Under the pieces are notes generated by a model. That model worked only from the letters and a program-made list of their open reading frames with translations, ran no database searches and was not told the origin of the DNA. This document shows positions 53,700 to 62,977 of a stretch of DNA of 64,000 nt, piece by piece. Both the position numbers and the translations under genes were made by a program. The stretch spans positions 62,001 to 126,000 of the forward strand of contig JAHBVK010000002.1 of assembly GCA_019637555.1 (NCBI GenBank). Direction: 5' to 3'. Every line of letters starts with the position of its first letter. Within the stretch, counting starts at the first letter, position 1. Source of the DNA: Anaerolineae bacterium. GTDB taxonomy: Bacteria; Chloroflexota; Anaerolineae; Aggregatilineales; UBA2796.

Positions 53700-54618
53700 C
53701 GGTATAGCGAATTCTCGGATCTAGGATCGGATAGAGCAAATCAACGAACAAATTGAGTCCGGCATAGATCAGCGCGAAGGTGACGACCAAGCCCTGCACC
53801 GTCGGATAGTCGCGCGTGCTGATCGCCTGTACCAGCAGCCTACCGATGCCGGGCCAGCTAAAGATCACTTCCACCAGAATGGTACCGCTGAGCAAGCCAG
53901 CGAAACCCGTACCCCACAGCGTCACCACGGGCAGGATCGCGTTGCCGAGCGCATGTCTGCCGATCACGCGGCGCTGTTTCAAGCCCTTGCCATACGCCGT
54001 GCGGATGTAATCTTGGTTGAGTACTTCCAGCAAACTAGATCGGGTGATCCGCGTGAGCAGCGCCAACATGCCCAGACTGGCGCAGACGGCGGGCAGCACG
54101 AGATGTTCGTCGTAGCCCGCGCCGCTGATCGGCAGCAGGCTCAACTGCAAGCCGAAGATGATCTGAAATTGCAGCCCCAACCAGAACACCGGAATCGAGA
54201 CGCCCGCCAGCGAGAGCAGTCGCGCGGCGTTATCCCAGATCGAATCTTTGCGCACAGCGGACAGGATGCCCAGCGGCACGCCCACGCACACCGCGATCAG
54301 CATGGCGCAGGATGCCAGCACAACGGTAGGTCCCAGCGCGGTGCCGATCATGGTACTGACGGGCTGTTTGGTGACCAAACTCTGACCGAGATCGCCGCGC
54401 ACCGCACCGAGCAGAAAATCCGTGAACTGGTTGAGCAGCGGTTGATCCAGATGCATCACCCGCCGCAGGTTATCTAGATTCTCCGGCGTGGCGCGGTCAC
54501 CGAGGATCACTTGCGCCGGATCGCCCGGCAGAATCCGCATGATGAAGAAGGTCAGCGCGTAGATGCCGAGGATGGTAGGGATGAATTGGAGGGCGCGGCT
54601 GATCGTGTAGCGCAGCAT
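53692..54618 (-). CDS. Oligopeptide/sugar ABC permease, DppB-like
   Basis: 308 aa. Starts LRYTISRALQFIPTILGIYA, typical of DppB, with GDPAQVILGDRATPENLDNL and the EAA-like NQDYIRTAYGKGLKQRRVIG. Six helices. It follows the binding-protein gene by 118 nt and overlaps the next permease. Confidence 0.94.
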   Translation of the reverse strand: MLRYTISRALQFIPTILGIYALTFFIMRILPGDPAQVILGDRATPENLDNLRRVMHLDQPLLNQFTDFLLGAVRGDLGQSLVTKQPVSTMIGTALGPTVVLASCAMLIAVCVGVPLGILSAVRKDSIWDNAARLLSLAGVSIPVFWLGLQFQIIFGLQLSLLPISGAGYDEHLVLPAVCASLGMLALLTRITRSSLLEVLNQDYIRTAYGKGLKQRRVIGRHALGNAILPVVTLWGTGFAGLLSGTILVEVIFSWPGIGRLLVQAISTRDYPTVQGLVVTFALIYAGLNLFVDLLYPILDPRIRYTDD

Positions 54619-54736
54619 AACCTACGACTCAAATTGTGATGTTGAAATAGACGGGACGCCGACCCCGCGAACCGCAAGCGGTATCAGGCGATGATCAACG
54701 TTCCGTCTATGTTAGCAGAAAGAGCGCAGGGTACGG

Positions 54737-56353
54737 TTACTTGCTGAGAGTGATCAGCGCGTAACGCTGCGTACCATTGTTGTCGATAGGCATACCACCG
54801 AGACGCGAACTGATTAAGCGCGTGGTCACACCGTTGTAGATCGGGATGATCATCACCTGATCGGCGATGGTGATCTGCTGGATCTGGGCGTACAACGCGT
54901 CACGATCAGGACCTAGCGGTGCGGCGGCTGCCTGTGCCGAGAGATCAGCGATCTGCTGGGAAACCTCAAGTTCGCCGTAACCGCACGCCGTGCGGGAGGC
55001 GCCGTTCTTGGAGACCAGCACGACCATGTTCTCAGGATCGGGGTAGTCCATCGTCCAGCCAATCGATCCCAACTGCATGTTGCAGCTGTTGCGATCCGTG
55101 GTGTACACCGAAGCTTCCGTCGAGTTGACCGTCAGCGTGATGCCCGCTTCGGCAACCGTTGCGGCAAGCGCATTGAGTACGCGGTTTTCGGTCTCTACCT
55201 GACCCGTCCGTACGCTCAGTTCGATGCCATCGGGATAACCGGCTTCCGCCAACAGCGCCTTAGCTGCCGCTGGATCGTAGGGGAAGGGGTTGAAGCTCTG
55301 GCTGTAAGTGGGCAGACCGGGAGGATACAGACCGTAGGCGGGCTGACCTTGCCCTGCCAGCACCGTATCCACGATGGTCTGACGGTCGATGGCAATCGCC
55401 AGCGCCTTACGCACACGCACATCACTGAGCTGCGGGTCTTTCAGGTTGATACGCAGATTGAACAGCGACAGCACCGGAATGTTGTGAAGCTGCGGGCTGA
55501 GGGTAGCATCGTCACGGATGCGCGGCAGATCGGCTTCCGGCGCGACAGCGATATCCAGACCGCCGCCCTCGAACTCGATCACCTGACTGGAGGCTTCAGG
55601 GATCACGCGGATGGTCACCTGCTTGACTTCCGGTGCGCCACCCCAGTAATTCTCATTGGCTTTCAGCGTCAGATGATCCTGCTGCACGAATTCGGAAACG
55701 GTGTACGGACCGGTGCACACTGGACCGGTATCACCGATGCTGGAATCCTGCGCCAGCATGACCGCACCGGGCAAGCTCAGTACCGTCAGGAACGACGACT
55801 GCGGCTTGGTCAGCGTGATTTTCACCGTCGCCGGATCGACCACCTCAACGCCGCTCAGCCCTTCGGCAGGCGGGACGGGGCTGGGAGTCGGTGTATTCTC
55901 GCCAACGGAGACCACCGCCGGACGCGCATCCGCCCAACCAACGACATTCGCCAGTACCAAGCCCGCCACATAGGATGTACCGATGCTGGGGCTTGCCAAA
56001 CGATCAAGGCTGTACTTCACATCGTTGGCATCGAAGGCGCTGCCATCGCTGAAGGTGACGCCCTGACGCAGTTTGAAGGTGTAGGTTAAGCTGTCATCGG
56101 AGATTTCCCAACTCTCCGCCAGACCAGCCATTGGTTTGAGCGTGGTCGGATCGTAGGCGGTCAGCCCTTCGCAGATATTGCGCATGAGCTGGAACTCATC
56201 AACGCTGGTCGCCGCTGCGGGATCAAGGGTGTTGGGTTGGCTTTCGGTGAAAGCGACCGTGATCGCTGCCTCTTGTGCCGCTGCTGGTTGGACAGCCAGC
56301 GAAAGAGGGGTGATCGCTAACAGCAGTGCTACGCATAGCAAAAGCTTTTTCAT
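54737..56353 (-). CDS. Family 5 extracellular solute-binding protein (DppA/OppA-like)
   Basis: 538 aa from the ATG at 56353 (AAAGGACG upstream); the longer frame to 56437 has no support. Signal peptide KKLLLCVALLLAITPLSLAV, no lipobox. The body follows SBP_bac_5: SQPNTLDPAAATSVDEFQLM, YTFKLRQGVTFSDGSAFDAN, VRKALAIAIDRQTIVDTVLA. It binds peptides or oligosaccharides for the DppBC-like permeases. No ATPase genes are in this operon, so they must be shared from elsewhere. A TTGACA-N17-TATGCT promoter lies about 220 nt upstream. Confidence 0.93.
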   Translation of the reverse strand: MKKLLLCVALLLAITPLSLAVQPAAAQEAAITVAFTESQPNTLDPAAATSVDEFQLMRNICEGLTAYDPTTLKPMAGLAESWEISDDSLTYTFKLRQGVTFSDGSAFDANDVKYSLDRLASPSIGTSYVAGLVLANVVGWADARPAVVSVGENTPTPSPVPPAEGLSGVEVVDPATVKITLTKPQSSFLTVLSLPGAVMLAQDSSIGDTGPVCTGPYTVSEFVQQDHLTLKANENYWGGAPEVKQVTIRVIPEASSQVIEFEGGGLDIAVAPEADLPRIRDDATLSPQLHNIPVLSLFNLRINLKDPQLSDVRVRKALAIAIDRQTIVDTVLAGQGQPAYGLYPPGLPTYSQSFNPFPYDPAAAKALLAEAGYPDGIELSVRTGQVETENRVLNALAATVAEAGITLTVNSTEASVYTTDRNSCNMQLGSIGWTMDYPDPENMVVLVSKNGASRTACGYGELEVSQQIADLSAQAAAAPLGPDRDALYAQIQQITIADQVMIIPIYNGVTTRLISSRLGGMPIDNNGTQRYALITLSK

Positions 56354-56694
56354 CGTGCGTCCTTTCTGAAATGCAAATTGAATGACAGAGGAAAGCGTAA
56401 AAGACCCAGAGGGCATCTCCGGGTAGCTACGCATCAATGATCACAAGCGGGATGGATCAGCCCGTCAGTATTAGCTAGGAGGTGAGTCGATGTGGCGGGA
56501 AATCATCTGATTTTGTTGCATTATATTCATTCGTGGCAACCTCGTGTGGTGTTCAACGAAGTAGAGCCAAGCATAGCCCGCACAAATCCTCTTGTCAACA
56601 AGGTTGCTAACCGATCCAGACTTGCCCTTGAAGAATCCCCCTGAGAGTCTTCTAATTAGTGGCAGGAATTAATCGAGGTCACTGACGAACCAGT
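56354..56694. other. 341-nt divergent control region
   Basis: Between the binding protein and the GH4 glycosidase. It holds the minus-strand promoter at 56570-56598, with a leader of about 210 nt, and the TTGTCAACAA string at 56592-56601, a loose inverted repeat covering the -35 box. No clear plus-strand promoter is seen before GH4. Confidence 0.5.
56570..56598 (-). promoter_or_regulatory. Promoter of the DppABC-like operon
   Basis: TTGACA (56593-56598), 17 nt, TATGCT (56570-56575) on the minus strand. Confidence 0.7.
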
Positions 56695-58062
56695 ATGAAA
56701 CTTACCATTATCGGCGGCGCAGGAGTCCGTACACCGCGCCTGATCCCCTCATTAGCACGACGGGCGCAACAGCTTGGTCTGGAAGAAGTCTGGCTGATGG
56801 ATCAGCAGCCGGAGAAACTACAACTGATCGGCGGGTTATGCCAGCAGCTTGCCGAACAGAACAAGGCAACCTTCAAGTTGATCCTATCCACCGATGCGCG
56901 GGCGGCGATCAGCGGGGCACAGCACATCATCACCAGCATTCGCCCCGGTTTGGAGCAGGGACGCGCCACCGATGAGCGAATCTGCTTCAATCACGGCATT
57001 TTGGGGCAAGAGACGACGGGCGCGGCGGGCTTCGCCATGGCGATGCGCAGCATTCCAGCGATCCTTGACTATGCGCGGCTGGTGGCAGAGATCGGCGCAC
57101 CGCAGGCGTGGATTTACAACTTCACCAATCCGGCGGGTCTGGTGGCACAGGCACTGCACGATGCGGGCATCGAACGGATCATCGGCATTTGCGACAGTGC
57201 CAATGGCGCACAGCACGCCGTCAGCCGCTTCCTGCACATCCCGCTGAAGCGCGTCGCCCATGAGGTCTACGGGTTGAATCATCTGTCGTGGACTCGCAGC
57301 GTGCGCGTTGATCCCGACGCGGAGAACAAAGGCGGCGAGGAAGTGCTGCCCTCGCTGCTGCACGATGAAGCGTTTATCCAGTCCACGCACATGTCGATGT
57401 TCGCGCCCGGTCTGCGCGACTGGCAGCGCTCGTTCCTCAACGAATATCTGCACTACTACTATCACCGCGACGAAGCACTGGCGGCACTGCTGCACAAATC
57501 GGAAACGCGCGGCGAGGAAGTGATCCGGCTGACAGGCGAACTGCTGGATAAATTGCGTGCCGCCGCGCCTTCAGAAATGATGACGATCTATCAGCAGGTG
57601 ATGGGCAGACGCGGCGCGACTTATATGGCGCACGCACGCGGTGGCGTGGATCGCGTCAAGATGGAAGCGGTGGGCGACGATGAAGAAGGTTATGCGTCGG
57701 TAGCGTTAGGCTGCGTAGAGGCAATCGAAACGAACATGCCGCATTACACTGGCTTGAATGTGCCCAACAACGGCGCGATCCCCGGTATGCAGGACGATGA
57801 CGTGGTGGAAATTAGCTGCTGGATCGATCAGCGCGGCGTGCGTCCGATCCCCGTGCGCGAGGTGCCCCAACATCAGTACCTATTGATGCGTGATGTCAAG
57901 CAGTACGAACGGCTGGCGGCGCAGGCAATCTTGCAGCGCTCCCGCGATCTGGCGGTGCAGGCGCTGGCGGTACATCCGCTGATCGGCTCGTATCCGCTGG
58001 CGCAATCACTGGTCGGTGAATTCATCGCCGCGCATCAGGATTTGATCGGAGAGTGGCATTGA
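56695..58062 (+). CDS. GH4 family glycosidase
   Basis: 455 aa. NAD- and Mn-dependent glycosidase of family GH4. The N-terminal Rossmann loop reads IIGGAGVRTPRLIPSL. GH4 landmarks: ILGQETTGAAGFAMAMR, YNFTNPAG, the metal Cys in GICDSANG (C166), the metal His in GLNHLSW (H196) and YLHYYYHRDEAL. It resembles the 6-phospho-beta-glucosidase branch more than alpha-galacturonidase LplD, but Asp follows the Cys where phospho-beta-glucosidases have Asn, so the substrate is open. It overlaps the PfkB kinase gene by 4 nt. Confidence 0.88.
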   Translation: MKLTIIGGAGVRTPRLIPSLARRAQQLGLEEVWLMDQQPEKLQLIGGLCQQLAEQNKATFKLILSTDARAAISGAQHIITSIRPGLEQGRATDERICFNHGILGQETTGAAGFAMAMRSIPAILDYARLVAEIGAPQAWIYNFTNPAGLVAQALHDAGIERIIGICDSANGAQHAVSRFLHIPLKRVAHEVYGLNHLSWTRSVRVDPDAENKGGEEVLPSLLHDEAFIQSTHMSMFAPGLRDWQRSFLNEYLHYYYHRDEALAALLHKSETRGEEVIRLTGELLDKLRAAAPSEMMTIYQQVMGRRGATYMAHARGGVDRVKMEAVGDDEEGYASVALGCVEAIETNMPHYTGLNVPNNGAIPGMQDDDVVEISCWIDQRGVRPIPVREVPQHQYLLMRDVKQYERLAAQAILQRSRDLAVQALAVHPLIGSYPLAQSLVGEFIAAHQDLIGEWH

Positions 58063-58967
58063 GGCAGTTCGATATTGTCATCCCCGGCAACTACTTCTGC
58101 GACATCATTTTCAGCGGCTTGCCCAAGTTTCCTGAACTGGGCACCGAAATCTATACCGAAGCAGTGACCGTAGTGCCCGGTGGCGTTGTCAACACCATCG
58201 TGGCACTGCACCGCCTGAACGTCAATGTAGGCTGGATCGGCACATTGGGCAATGACTTCTTCAGCCGCTTCGTGCGCGATCAGGTCGAGCAGGAGCAGAT
58301 CGATACTTCACTGCTGATCCAGCGTGACTCCAGCTTGAAGCGGGTAACGGTGGCGCTCTCTGAACCGCGGGATCGGGCGTTCATCAGCTACGTCGATCCC
58401 GCGCCGGATACGGTGGGGATGCTGCTGGAGGCGTGGTCGGAAGTGAACTGCGGGCATCTGCACTTCACCCGCTTGATGCACGATGAGCGCCTGCTGCCGC
58501 TGCTGCGTGATTGCCGTCAGCGCGGCATCTTCGTCTCGATGGATTGCCAGCACCGCACCGAAACCATTGATCTGCCGCTGGTGCAGGCGACGCTTTCACT
58601 GGTGGATGCCTTCATGCCCAATGCCAGCGAAGCGCTGCGAATCACGGGTGCGACGGACGTAGACGCGGCAGCGCGAACACTGCGGCGCTTCGTGCCGATG
58701 GTGGTGATCAAAGATGGCGCGGGCGGTGCTCAGGCATGGCACGACGGTACGCACTACCACGATCCGGCGCTCCCGGATATGCAAGTGGTTGATACGACGG
58801 GTGCGGGTGATGTCTTTAACGCGGGCTTCCTCGCCGCGCACATCGCTGGCTCAGATCTGCCTGCTTGTTTGCGCTGGGGCAATATCTGCGGGGGCTTATC
58901 TACGCAAGGTTATGGCGGCTGCACCAGCGCTCCGACCTTAGCCGAACTCAAGGCACGGTTGGCTTAG
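58059..58967 (+). CDS. PfkB-family sugar kinase
   Basis: 302 aa. The start is taken as TTG at 58059, which overlaps the GH4 stop (TTGA) and has GGAG 7 nt upstream; a GTG at 58053 lies too near that site. Ribokinase-like: GGVVNTIVALHRLNVNVGWI at the N-terminus, VVIKDGAGGAQAW and the catalytic DTTGAGDVFNAGF. It phosphorylates a sugar or sugar acid. Next to uxuA it may be a KDG kinase, or it may act on the GH4 product; both are inference. Confidence 0.9.
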   Translation: MRQFDIVIPGNYFCDIIFSGLPKFPELGTEIYTEAVTVVPGGVVNTIVALHRLNVNVGWIGTLGNDFFSRFVRDQVEQEQIDTSLLIQRDSSLKRVTVALSEPRDRAFISYVDPAPDTVGMLLEAWSEVNCGHLHFTRLMHDERLLPLLRDCRQRGIFVSMDCQHRTETIDLPLVQATLSLVDAFMPNASEALRITGATDVDAAARTLRRFVPMVVIKDGAGGAQAWHDGTHYHDPALPDMQVVDTTGAGDVFNAGFLAAHIAGSDLPACLRWGNICGGLSTQGYGGCTSAPTLAELKARLA

Positions 58968-58983
58968 ACTCGTAGCCTACGAT

Positions 58984-60102
58984 CTACTCAGAAATCGCCT
59001 GAAATCGAGGCTGGTACTGCTGCCTGAAGATGCGGGCGGCAAGTTCTCCGCGACTGCTGACATCGACCTTCTCAAAGATCGCTTTCAGGTGATCTTGCAC
59101 GGTGTTAGCGGAGATGTGCAGCGCCGCGCTGATCTCACTGGTTGACCAGCCAAGCAGCACAGACTGCGTGATCTCGCCCTCGCGTTTGGTTAGTTGATAC
59201 GCTTGCATGATCAGAGGCGCAATTTCCGCTGGCTGTGCAATCTCGAAGATCACGCTGATCTGCGGCTGATCGCTGGCTCCTTTGAGGCGCGAAGCATACA
59301 GCACCAGCCACTGACCGGAGCGCATATGCAGCCGTACTTTGGGCATCGCGTTTGGCATGGTAGTTGGCATGGCACCGCGCTCAATCGCCAGTAATCGCGC
59401 GGTCACACTGCGAACGGCAAGCGGCAGCAGGTGCTTGTCGCCACCCTCCATATCGGTCAACTCCGCCAACCAATACCCGGCGGCAGCAGTCGCGGCAATA
59501 GTGGAGAGATCATCGCTGAGGATCAGCACGCCGGGACCATCGGGGGTGGCTGTTGGCGTCGAGACCGCCATCCCGACCAGCGTCGCTCTACGCAGTCCGT
59601 CAGCGATATGCGGTGCGAGTTGCGCCAGAAAGCCGGACTCCTCTGCCGTGTAGCCCGCCTGCGCCTGCTGCCGATGCAAGCACAGCGTTCCCCAACAACT
59701 GGCATCACTGACGAAAATGGCGCGCAGTTCATCGCTCATCGCCAGCGGCAGCAGCATGTCGCGGTAGCGCGGGCTGATCTCAAGTTCGTTTCGGGTCACT
59801 TGGCTCAATAACGCAGTCGGCTGTTGATCGCGCAGCATGTCGGTGAATTTGTTGAAGTCCGCCTGTAGGAATTCGTTTTCTACGTAAACGGGCATCAACC
59901 ATGCGGGCGGCGGTTCCGCAATCACTGCATTCGTGCCCAACAGTGTTGCCGGATCGGTGGCGGAGAAGTAAGCGTAATCGAAGGGGATGATGGCGCGCAG
60001 GTGGCGCAGCAGTTCGCGGCGCAGCGTGGCTGAGTCGAGCGCGCTGTAGCACAATTGGAGGATCGCTTGTCTGCTGGTTTCCGTTGATCTGCCCCGTTTC
60101 AT
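58984..60102 (-). CDS. LuxR-family transcriptional regulator
   Basis: 372 aa from the ATG at 60102 (GGAGG upstream); a GTG one codon earlier is possible. The first half (about 15-185) looks like a GAF-type or PAS-like sensor (LRAIIPFDYAYFSATDPATL, DASCWGTLCLHRQQAQAGYT). The C-terminal LuxR helix-turn-helix is at about 300-360: LTKREGEITQSVLLGWSTSE then ISANTVQDHLKAIFEKV. The ligand is unknown. It converges with the PfkB gene and may serve that region or the small gene at 60140. Confidence 0.88.
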   Translation of the reverse strand: MKRGRSTETSRQAILQLCYSALDSATLRRELLRHLRAIIPFDYAYFSATDPATLLGTNAVIAEPPPAWLMPVYVENEFLQADFNKFTDMLRDQQPTALLSQVTRNELEISPRYRDMLLPLAMSDELRAIFVSDASCWGTLCLHRQQAQAGYTAEESGFLAQLAPHIADGLRRATLVGMAVSTPTATPDGPGVLILSDDLSTIAATAAAGYWLAELTDMEGGDKHLLPLAVRSVTARLLAIERGAMPTTMPNAMPKVRLHMRSGQWLVLYASRLKGASDQPQISVIFEIAQPAEIAPLIMQAYQLTKREGEITQSVLLGWSTSEISAALHISANTVQDHLKAIFEKVDVSSRGELAARIFRQQYQPRFQAISE

Positions 60103-60139
60103 CACCCCTCCGCCGCCAATTGCATTAGCGTACCACAGG

Positions 60140-60424
60140 TTAGTAAGCTTTCGTTTCGATCACTTCCGCCAGCCGCCACTGAGGGTTTTGCATCACCGTG
60201 CCGCCCACCCGACTCCACACTTGCTGCATGGCGGCGAGCAGTGCTTCCGCTTCCGCCAGTGTGCCAAACTCCAGATCGATGATCGCGTAGTTGGGGTTAT
60301 CAGTTGGGCGCGTGATCTGGTAGCGGCGCACGCCCGATTTCTGCCTGCCCACCGGATCGCTATCGAAGGCGGCTTTCCACGCCTCGAAGTTGGGGACGGG
60401 ATGCTCAATGTGCAAGAGGATCAT
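60140..60424 (-). CDS. Small dimeric alpha/beta-barrel-like protein
   Basis: 94 aa from the ATG at 60424 with AAGGAG about 9 nt upstream; the frame to 60481 has no ribosome site. The pattern MILLHIEHPVPNFEAWKAAF, VRRYQITRPTDNPNYAIIDL suggests a ferredoxin-like barrel (ABM/EthD-type). Function unknown; it may be a monooxygenase or a lyase-like small protein. It lies just upstream of the LuxR gene on the same strand. Confidence 0.8.
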   Translation of the reverse strand: MILLHIEHPVPNFEAWKAAFDSDPVGRQKSGVRRYQITRPTDNPNYAIIDLEFGTLAEAEALLAAMQQVWSRVGGTVMQNPQWRLAEVIETKAY

Positions 60425-60506
60425 GGTATCGCTCCTTAATCTGGACTGTGCCTGATTTACCTCACCTCCTCTCTGCCGCACAAACGGAATACCCGTTGAT
60501 AACCGG

Positions 60507-60555
60507 GTCCCCTCTCCGCAGCGGGAGAAGGGTGACGCGAAGCGGCGGGGTGAGG
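60507..60555. repeat. Family A dispersed repeat
   Basis: GGTCCCCTCTCCGCAGCGGG then GACGCGAAGCGGCGGGGTGA, very similar to 8595-8640. Between the small protein and recJ. Confidence 0.8.
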
Positions 60556-60645
60556 TAAACTGCCATCATTATGCTTGCGTTACCTCCCAATCCCTATCCC
60601 AGAAATCTGGGATACTTACCTCTCAAATAGCAGGCGACGGTCTGG

Positions 60646-60651
60646 TATAAT
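60646..60651 (+). promoter_or_regulatory. -10 box 7 nt before the recJ start (leaderless candidate)
   Basis: TATAAT, then GCCATCT (7 nt), then ATG. No Shine-Dalgarno is present, and no good -35 box is seen. The consensus -10 fixes the start at 60659. Confidence 0.65.
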
Positions 60652-60658
60652 GCCATCT

Positions 60659-62977
60659 ATGAACCGACGTTGGCTTGATCCGCCGCCCGCTGATCCCTCC
60701 TCCGAGGTGCTGGCACTTTTCGCCAATGATGCGCTGTTGGCGCGTCTGCTGTGGACTCGCGGCTATCGCGATCCCGATTCCGTGCGCGGTTTCCTCTCGC
60801 CGGACGAGTATGTGCCTGCAGCGCCCGAAGCTTTGCCCGATCTGGTCAAGGCGTCCGCTGTATTGCAGCGCGCCATTGAGCAGGAAACACCGATCCTGAT
60901 CTGGGGTGACTTCGATGTCGATGGGCAGACCGCCACCGCGCTGCTGCTTGATGGACTCTCCCGACTCGGCGCGAAGGTCAGCTACTATTTGCCAGATCGC
61001 GCCACTGAATCGCACGGCATCAAACTCGTCAGCTTGCAGCGCGAACTGGATCGCACCCAAGCCGCGATTCTGCTAACCTGCGACACGGGCGTGACCGAGT
61101 TCGAGAGCCTTGAGTACGCTTCTTCCATCGGGATGCAGGTGATCGTCACCGATCATCACGAACTGGCGGAGGGACGCTTGCCCGCCCCGCCGATCCTGAC
61201 CGTCAATCCGCATCGCTTACCAGCGTCGCATCCGTTATCGTCGCTGCCCGGTGTTGGCGTTGCCTATATGTTGATGCAGCATCTGTACACCTCCTTAGGC
61301 AAAGAGCGAAAACTCGCCGCGCTGCTCGATCTGGTGGCGCTGGGTATCGTCGGGGATGTGGCGACGCAAACCGCCGACACCCGCTATCTGCTGCAACGCG
61401 GACTCGATGAACTGCGCCGTACCGGACGGATCGGTTTGCAGGCGCTGCTGGATGTCGCCCGCGTCAACGCCGCTACCATGACGGCGGAACAGATCGGTTT
61501 TCAGATCGCGCCGCGCCTCAATGCCGCCGGACGGATCGGAGATGCCCGCCGCAGTGTGGAACTGCTGACCACACGCCGGAGCGACGACGCCCATCTGATC
61601 GCGCAGCAGTTGGAAGGCTTGAACGCCAAACGCCGTTTGGACACACAGCAGATCGAAGCCGCCGCGCTGGATATGCTTAATGACGATCCGGCGCTGCTGC
61701 GTGATGCCGTGCTGGTGCTGCATCAGCCACAGTGGCATCCGGGTTTGGTAGGCATCGTCGCTAACAGTCTGGCGGAACGCTACGCCCGTCCGGTGATCCT
61801 GCTGGCAGGTGATCCTATCGCGCGGGGATCGGCACGTGCGCCCGATGGCTACGATATTTTCAGCCCACTTGCCGCCCACGCCGATCTGTTGAACACGTTT
61901 GGTGGTCATCCCGGTGCGGCGGGTTTATCGCTGGCGGTGGAGAAGATTCCGCTGCTGCGTCAGCTAGTCTCACAATCGCTGCGACGGACTCAAGAGGTGC
62001 CGGAAATCCCCGCGCTGCAAATCGACGCCGTAGTGACATTGGATCAACTGACGCTCGATCTAGCAGGTCGGCTCGTTCGACTCGCCCCCTTCGGACAGGG
62101 CAATCCGCGCCCCGTGATCGCCGTCAATGATCTATCGCTGGATCACGCCGCGATCATCGGCAGGCAGGAACTACACCGCAAGATCACCGTACAGGATCGG
62201 GAGGGGCGGGCGCAAACGCTGTTGTGGTGGCACAGCAGCAAAGAGCCGCTGCCCGAAGGTCGCTTCGATGTAGCCTTCAACATGGGCATCAACGAACGCG
62301 GCGATCTGGAACTGATCCTGCTAGATTGGCGGCAGCGCGAAGCACCGATTGTTGAGATCAAACGCGAAATCATAATTCACGATTGGCGACAGGAACGCGA
62401 TCCGCGTGCCAAACTAGAGGAAGTGAAAGCCGCCGCGCCAGACGCGATCATCTGGGCGGAGAGCTATTCACGCCAGCAGTATCCGCAGTACACCCGTCGC
62501 GCCGAGCTGACTCCTGCTCCCACGTTGATCATCTTCACGCCGCCCTCAGATGCGAACGCGCTGCGGTGCGCTGTCGATGCTGTCCAGCCGACGCAGATTC
62601 ACCTGTTCAACATGCCGCCGCCGATTGGCTCTACTGATGACATTATGCGACAGTTGAAACGCGCCGCCGTCAACGTGATCGAAGCACGCGCGGGCGTTGA
62701 ATCGATGGACGTCATCGCTGGTGCGCTTGCCGCCTCGCCTGCTGTAGTGATGACGGGCTTGGCGCTGCTGGCGGTGCGTGGCGAGATCGGCGCGGTCAGT
62801 TTTGCGCGCGGCAAGGCGCGGATCAGTCCGGCGGAGTCGGGAACGGGCGTCGATCAGCACAGCGATGCGGCGCAAGAGCAGGCAGCGTTAGTGCGCTTCC
62901 AAGCCGCCGTCAGTGAGATGATGGCGTACCGCCGCTTTTACTCCAAAACAGAGGCAAGTGAGGTTATTCGTGGCTGA
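60659..62977 (+). CDS. recJ: Single-stranded-DNA exonuclease RecJ
   Basis: 772 aa from the ATG at 60659, chosen because TATAAT lies 7 nt upstream. DHH-family 5'-3' exonuclease used in recombination and mismatch repair. The active-site motifs are WGDFDVDGQTATALLL, TCDTGVTEFESLEYA, VTDHHELAEGRLP and FGGHPGAAGLSL. Longer than E. coli RecJ (about 577), with an extra C-terminal domain (about 575-772) with IIWAESYSRQQYPQYTRRAE, as found in Firmicute-type RecJ. The hydrolase gene overlaps its end by 8 nt. Confidence 0.95.
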   Translation: MNRRWLDPPPADPSSEVLALFANDALLARLLWTRGYRDPDSVRGFLSPDEYVPAAPEALPDLVKASAVLQRAIEQETPILIWGDFDVDGQTATALLLDGLSRLGAKVSYYLPDRATESHGIKLVSLQRELDRTQAAILLTCDTGVTEFESLEYASSIGMQVIVTDHHELAEGRLPAPPILTVNPHRLPASHPLSSLPGVGVAYMLMQHLYTSLGKERKLAALLDLVALGIVGDVATQTADTRYLLQRGLDELRRTGRIGLQALLDVARVNAATMTAEQIGFQIAPRLNAAGRIGDARRSVELLTTRRSDDAHLIAQQLEGLNAKRRLDTQQIEAAALDMLNDDPALLRDAVLVLHQPQWHPGLVGIVANSLAERYARPVILLAGDPIARGSARAPDGYDIFSPLAAHADLLNTFGGHPGAAGLSLAVEKIPLLRQLVSQSLRRTQEVPEIPALQIDAVVTLDQLTLDLAGRLVRLAPFGQGNPRPVIAVNDLSLDHAAIIGRQELHRKITVQDREGRAQTLLWWHSSKEPLPEGRFDVAFNMGINERGDLELILLDWRQREAPIVEIKREIIIHDWRQERDPRAKLEEVKAAAPDAIIWAESYSRQQYPQYTRRAELTPAPTLIIFTPPSDANALRCAVDAVQPTQIHLFNMPPPIGSTDDIMRQLKRAAVNVIEARAGVESMDVIAGALAASPAVVMTGLALLAVRGEIGAVSFARGKARISPAESGTGVDQHSDAAQEQAALVRFQAAVSEMMAYRRFYSKTEASEVIRG

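Noticed and set aside
56695-58062. GH4 protein as alpha-galacturonidase LplD
   Set aside because: The N-terminus (GGAGVRTPRLIPSL) resembles the phospho-beta-glucosidase branch rather than LplD; only context suggests uronates.
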